A stretch of 64,000 bases of DNA from Fidelibacterota bacterium (GTDB lineage: Bacteria > Marinisomatota > Marinisomatia > Marinisomatales > UBA1611). A program made the position numbers and the translations under genes. Below the pieces are notes generated by a model. It saw only the letters and a list, made by a program, of their open reading frames with translations. It searched no databases and was not told the DNA's origin. Below, in pieces: positions 60,943-64,000 of the stretch. Every line of letters starts with the position of its first letter. The first letter of the stretch is position 1. The stretch covers positions 13,068 through 77,067 of the forward strand of contig PBAR01000023.1 in assembly GCA_002718285.1 (NCBI GenBank), read 5' to 3'.

Positions 60943-62057
60943 TATATGTTAAGGATTGAATTAATTACTGATAAAAGATTTGATATTTCATTAGAATTGT
61001 TTGTAATTCCAAAACTAATTCGTATTGTCGATTTATTTAATCCATTATTGATACCCATTGATTTCAATGTATCTGATAGCCTTACTATACCAGAACCGCA
61101 GGCTGAGCCATTTGAGACTGCCATACCTGCACGATCAAGTTTTGCCATTAATATATCAGATTTAAACCCAGGGAAAGACACACTCAATAAGCCAGGCAAC
61201 TTTTGGATTTGATGCCCGTTAAAAACTGCATCAGGGAAAAATATCTTTAGACCATTTTTAAATTGATTTTCAAGATTTTTTAGATGCTTTGCTTTAACAG
61301 ATAGATTCGATGTAGCAATCTCTGCAGCTAGACCCATCCCAGCAATTAATGCAATATTTTCTGTACCTGCTCGTAAACCATTTTCCTGACCCCCCCCAAT
61401 AATAAATGGCGAAATAAATTTCTTATTTCGGATATATAGTATCCCCGAACCTTTTGGCCCGTAAAACTTATGACCTGAAAGTGAAAGAGCATCAACACCC
61501 AGCTCGTTTACATCTATTGGAATTTTCCCTAAACATTGTACTGCATCTGTATGGACAGGTATCGATTTCTTTTTAGCTATTTCAACAATATTTTTTAGAG
61601 GCTGTACTGATCCTACTTCATTACTAGCGAGCATAACACTAATAAGTCCGACCATTTTATGAATTGAATTTTCATATTCGTTTATATCAATTATTCCATC
61701 TTTATCAACAGAAATACAATTGTGACTTATACCTAATTTTTCCAGCGACTTTAGAACATTTAATATCGCAGGATGTTCAATTTTAGTTGATATTATATGA
61801 TTTTTCCTTTTTTTTAGTCTAGACCATAGCACCTGATTATTTGATTCACTACCTCCACTAGTAAAAATAATATGATTTGGGTTTGCGCCTATGGATTTAG
61901 CCACTTGTTCACGGGCTTTTTCTATAATGGATCTCGCTTTGCGACCATGGGTATGTATGCTTGAAGGATTGCCATAAATATCTCTATGTATTGAAGACAT
62001 AAATTCCAAAACTTCAGGATTGATGGGAGTAGATGCACTATGATCAAAATAAGGCAT
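60942..62057 (-). CDS. Cysteine desulfurase (IscS/NifS type)
   Basis: A 371-residue PLP enzyme that removes sulfur from cysteine. PLP Lys197 is in SLSGHKFYGPKG, the catalytic Cys320 in NGSACGSG, and SGGSESNNQ and TDAVQCLGKIPI fit the family. With mnmA directly after it, it probably supplies persulfide sulfur for tRNA thiolation and perhaps for Fe-S clusters. No iscU is adjacent. Start ATG at 62057. Confidence 0.94.
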   Translation of the reverse strand: MPYFDHSASTPINPEVLEFMSSIHRDIYGNPSSIHTHGRKARSIIEKAREQVAKSIGANPNHIIFTSGGSESNNQVLWSRLKKRKNHIISTKIEHPAILNVLKSLEKLGISHNCISVDKDGIIDINEYENSIHKMVGLISVMLASNEVGSVQPLKNIVEIAKKKSIPVHTDAVQCLGKIPIDVNELGVDALSLSGHKFYGPKGSGILYIRNKKFISPFIIGGGQENGLRAGTENIALIAGMGLAAEIATSNLSVKAKHLKNLENQFKNGLKIFFPDAVFNGHQIQKLPGLLSVSFPGFKSDILMAKLDRAGMAVSNGSACGSGIVRLSDTLKSMGINNGLNKSTIRISFGITNNSNEISNLLSVINSILNI

Positions 62058-62101
62058 AGAAAAGACAGATCAATGGCCTAAAATAGAAAGATTATTATCG
62101 T

Positions 62102-62878
62102 TTAAAGATCGTTTCGAATAGAAGCAAATTCAACGGTATTTAATAAGTTTTTAAAAAATGGAGGTCGTCTTTTTTGTAGAGCATCTATAGTTGATTTATG
62201 ATCATAGTTGTATCTAATGACCTCCCAATCAATATCATCATCATTTACCGTTAAAAAAGCTACAGAACCTCGTTTGTCCTGATCAAAGGGCAACCCTGTG
62301 GCGCCTTGGCAAAGAATTGTTAAATTTTCTATTTTTTGATATCTTGGAACATGAACATGGCCATGTACAAAAACAAATTTTTTGATTTCTGGATTTTGTT
62401 TCATTATATTATCGCGCCAATCTACAGCTTCTGAAACATTTGGGGGTTTATCATCTTGTTCGTACCAGGCATGAGTAAACTCTACTAATATATTACCAAT
62501 GATTTCCCTATGAGATATTTTCATATCATTGATGAATTTAATACCCTCATCTCCAATTTTTTCTGCAGTCCATTTTTCGTTTTCGACGATTGCTTGACAA
62601 ATTGGGTCATAAGGATCCATTCCTTCCAGAGATGGTAATTCATCTTTCCATATTTCTTCTACAAGATATCGATCATGATTTCCTCTAATAAATACACAAT
62701 CGGGAAATTTTTTGAATCTATCCAATATTTTTTCGGGATCGGCACCAAGTGAGAAACAATCACCTAGACAGATCATTTGATCTATATTATTCCGTTTTTT
62801 AATAATGGCTAATGCCTCATTAAGAGAAGCAAAATTGGAATGAATATCCGTAATGATTGCAAAGGTTTTAACAGGCAT
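62102..62878 (-). CDS. Calcineurin-like metallophosphoesterase
   Basis: A 258-residue cytoplasmic phosphoesterase of the YfcE/ApaH-like group. Two-metal motifs are TDIHSNFASL, CLGDCFSLG, RGNHDRYLV and the late VHGHVHVPRY. The length is close to that of MJ0936-like enzymes. The substrate is not known; it could be a nucleotide or phosphodiester. It is 44 bases upstream of the cysteine desulfurase on the same strand and may share its transcript. Confidence 0.9.
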   Translation of the reverse strand: MPVKTFAIITDIHSNFASLNEALAIIKKRNNIDQMICLGDCFSLGADPEKILDRFKKFPDCVFIRGNHDRYLVEEIWKDELPSLEGMDPYDPICQAIVENEKWTAEKIGDEGIKFINDMKISHREIIGNILVEFTHAWYEQDDKPPNVSEAVDWRDNIMKQNPEIKKFVFVHGHVHVPRYQKIENLTILCQGATGLPFDQDKRGSVAFLTVNDDDIDWEVIRYNYDHKSTIDALQKRRPPFFKNLLNTVEFASIRNDL

Positions 62879-63081
62879 AAGTCCTGAATATACATTTTGA
62901 TAAAACTTTATGGCAAGTTAAGAAATTTATTCATAATTGTACTGTAATTCATCTTGAGATGGCAAAAAGATTCATGTAAACTATTGCCCCTATTATAATA
63001 ATCCTGATGTATTTATTTTCCATTTTTGATAGAGCCATACTTATTTGGATTAAAGGAAATTACAATTAGTATTATAAATAA

Positions 63082-64000
63082 ATGATGAAAAATAGACTTG
63101 ATGTTATTGGTATTGGGAATGCCATGGTAGATCTAATCATCCATTCTACAAAACAGGAAATAGAAAAAAATGGTTTTATTCGTGATTCAATGAATCTTAT
63201 TGATGAAGAAAAAAAAGATTTTCTTCATAATTCATATAAAGTTCAAAAAATGGTTGGAGGTGGTTCAGTTGGGAATTCAATGTATGGTATTGTATCCTTT
63301 GGAGGTACTGGAAGTTTTATTGGTAAAATCAAAAATGATTCAGTAGGTCAGTTTCTTTTTAAGGATATGATAAAAGAAGGACTGAATTTTCCATTAGGAT
63401 TTACATCAGCTAATACATCAACTGGTTGTTGTACTCTTTTTGTAGAAGAGGATGGAACACGAACAATGGTAACTTTTTTAGGAGCAGGTACGCTTATAGC
63501 TCCAGATGATATAAAAAAGGAAAATATTATTAATCATAAAATAGCGTATCTAGAAGGGTATTTATGGGACAATCATAGCGCAAAAGAAGCGATGAAAAAA
63601 ATGATTGCTTTGTGTAAGGAAAATCAGCAACAAATAGCATTTACTCTATCGGACAGATTCTGTATTGAACGTCATCGTAAATCATTTATAAAACTTATAA
63701 AGAATGATGTTGACATTATTTTTGCAAATAAAGATGAAATTTGTTCCATTGCAGAAACAACGCATTTAGACCAAGCCGTAATGTATGCTAAGTCATTGGG
63801 TATAATTACTATAATCACTATTGGAGAGAAAGGATCTTTAATTGTTTATAATGATGAAGTTATAGAAATAGCTGCAAAATCTGTGGCTAATGTGATCGAT
63901 GTAACAGGAGCTGGTGATTTATATGCTGCAGGGTTTCTATTTGGATTGGCACAAGGAAAGTCTTTAAAGGAATGTGGACAATATGGGACTACTGCGAGTA
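63082..64000 (+). CDS. PfkB-family carbohydrate/adenosine kinase (C-terminus off window)
   Basis: 306 codons are visible from ATG 63082 (a second ATG follows directly). The protein starts MMKNRLDVIGIGNAMVDLII and has GGGSVGNSMYGIVSFGGTGSFIGKI, typical of adenosine/ribokinase-like sugar kinases. The catalytic motif DVTGAGDLYAAGF (Asp as base, GAGD anion hole) is near the visible end. The lid motif (VEEDGTRTMVTFLGAGT) supports the adenosine-kinase-like branch rather than ribokinase, but the substrate is not certain. The gene continues past the window. Confidence 0.88.
   Translation, partial: MMKNRLDVIGIGNAMVDLIIHSTKQEIEKNGFIRDSMNLIDEEKKDFLHNSYKVQKMVGGGSVGNSMYGIVSFGGTGSFIGKIKNDSVGQFLFKDMIKEGLNFPLGFTSANTSTGCCTLFVEEDGTRTMVTFLGAGTLIAPDDIKKENIINHKIAYLEGYLWDNHSAKEAMKKMIALCKENQQQIAFTLSDRFCIERHRKSFIKLIKNDVDIIFANKDEICSIAETTHLDQAVMYAKSLGIITIITIGEKGSLIVYNDEVIEIAAKSVANVIDVTGAGDLYAAGFLFGLAQGKSLKECGQYGTTAS

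Noticed and set aside
1..64000. CRISPR arrays, insertion sequences, prophage or tRNA genes
   Set aside because: No regularly spaced direct repeats, transposase or integrase motifs, or tRNA-like cloverleaf was seen; the only tRNA-like element is the tmRNA.

Overview
The window looks like an AT-rich bacterial chromosome with an outer membrane and a heavy investment in exported proteins. Two TonB-dependent receptors, several lipoproteins, PEGA and carboxypeptidase-regulatory domains, and three proteins ending in a YPNPFN-type C-terminal sorting domain point to the Fibrobacterota-Chlorobiota-Bacteroidota neighbourhood. My best guess is a Marinimicrobia (SAR406)-like marine lineage. That placement rests on family content and style only, because there is no rRNA in the window.

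Layout. 0-7.8 kb: amino-acid metabolism. A dimethylarginine hydrolase-like enzyme, a GcvT-like protein and a truncated FAD oxidoreductase are translationally coupled. They diverge from a PLP decarboxylase across a gap with two palindromes, and an M20 deacylase with an APC permease follows. 7.8-10.4 kb: a queuosine-precursor operon (queC, queE, queD, queF plus a hotdog protein). 10.7-14.9 kb: a sorting-domain protein, a DUF971 protein and a tight three-gene set (phytase-esterase-like, nucleotide phosphodiesterase, S1/P1 nuclease) suited to extracellular phosphate or nucleotide scavenging. 14.9-21.3 kb: gpmA, an SRAP abasic-site protein, a TonB receptor, a small barrel-like protein with a poly-Glu repeat, and a DUF1080 gene whose signal peptide is out of frame at a T8 tract.

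21.3-28.7 kb: a dnaG operon (orphan methylase, yqeY, cvpA, dnaG) extended by three envelope proteins. 28.8-39.4 kb: a CsgG-like protein, an amidase lipoprotein, a probable selenoprotein with a UxxC motif that ordinary gene calling would truncate, glyoxalase, a class III cyclase with three exact 97-residue sensor repeats, and a secreted-enzyme block (dockerin-tailed hydrolase, Tat-exported Gfo/Idh oxidoreductase, ThuA gene with an in-frame amber codon, lipoprotein).

39.7-42.3 kb: htpG and tmRNA (ssrA), separated by a 378-base gap with a strong terminator. 42.3-56.7 kb: a FecI/FecR/TonB-receptor operon divergent from a five-gene surface operon that ends in a 2,424-residue Ig-repeat/LamG/dockerin-like/sorting-domain protein, preceded by a cohesin-like lipoprotein. 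56.7-64 kb: housekeeping genes (argS, rsfS, LytR_C protein, mnmA, cysteine desulfurase, metallophosphoesterase) and a truncated PfkB kinase.

The most notable points are the selenoprotein, the two disrupted genes in the DUF1080/ThuA/Gfo-Idh group, the cohesin-like/dockerin-like surface system, the repeat-sensor cyclase and the methylarginine-style cluster. I saw no CRISPR array, transposase, prophage or tRNA.
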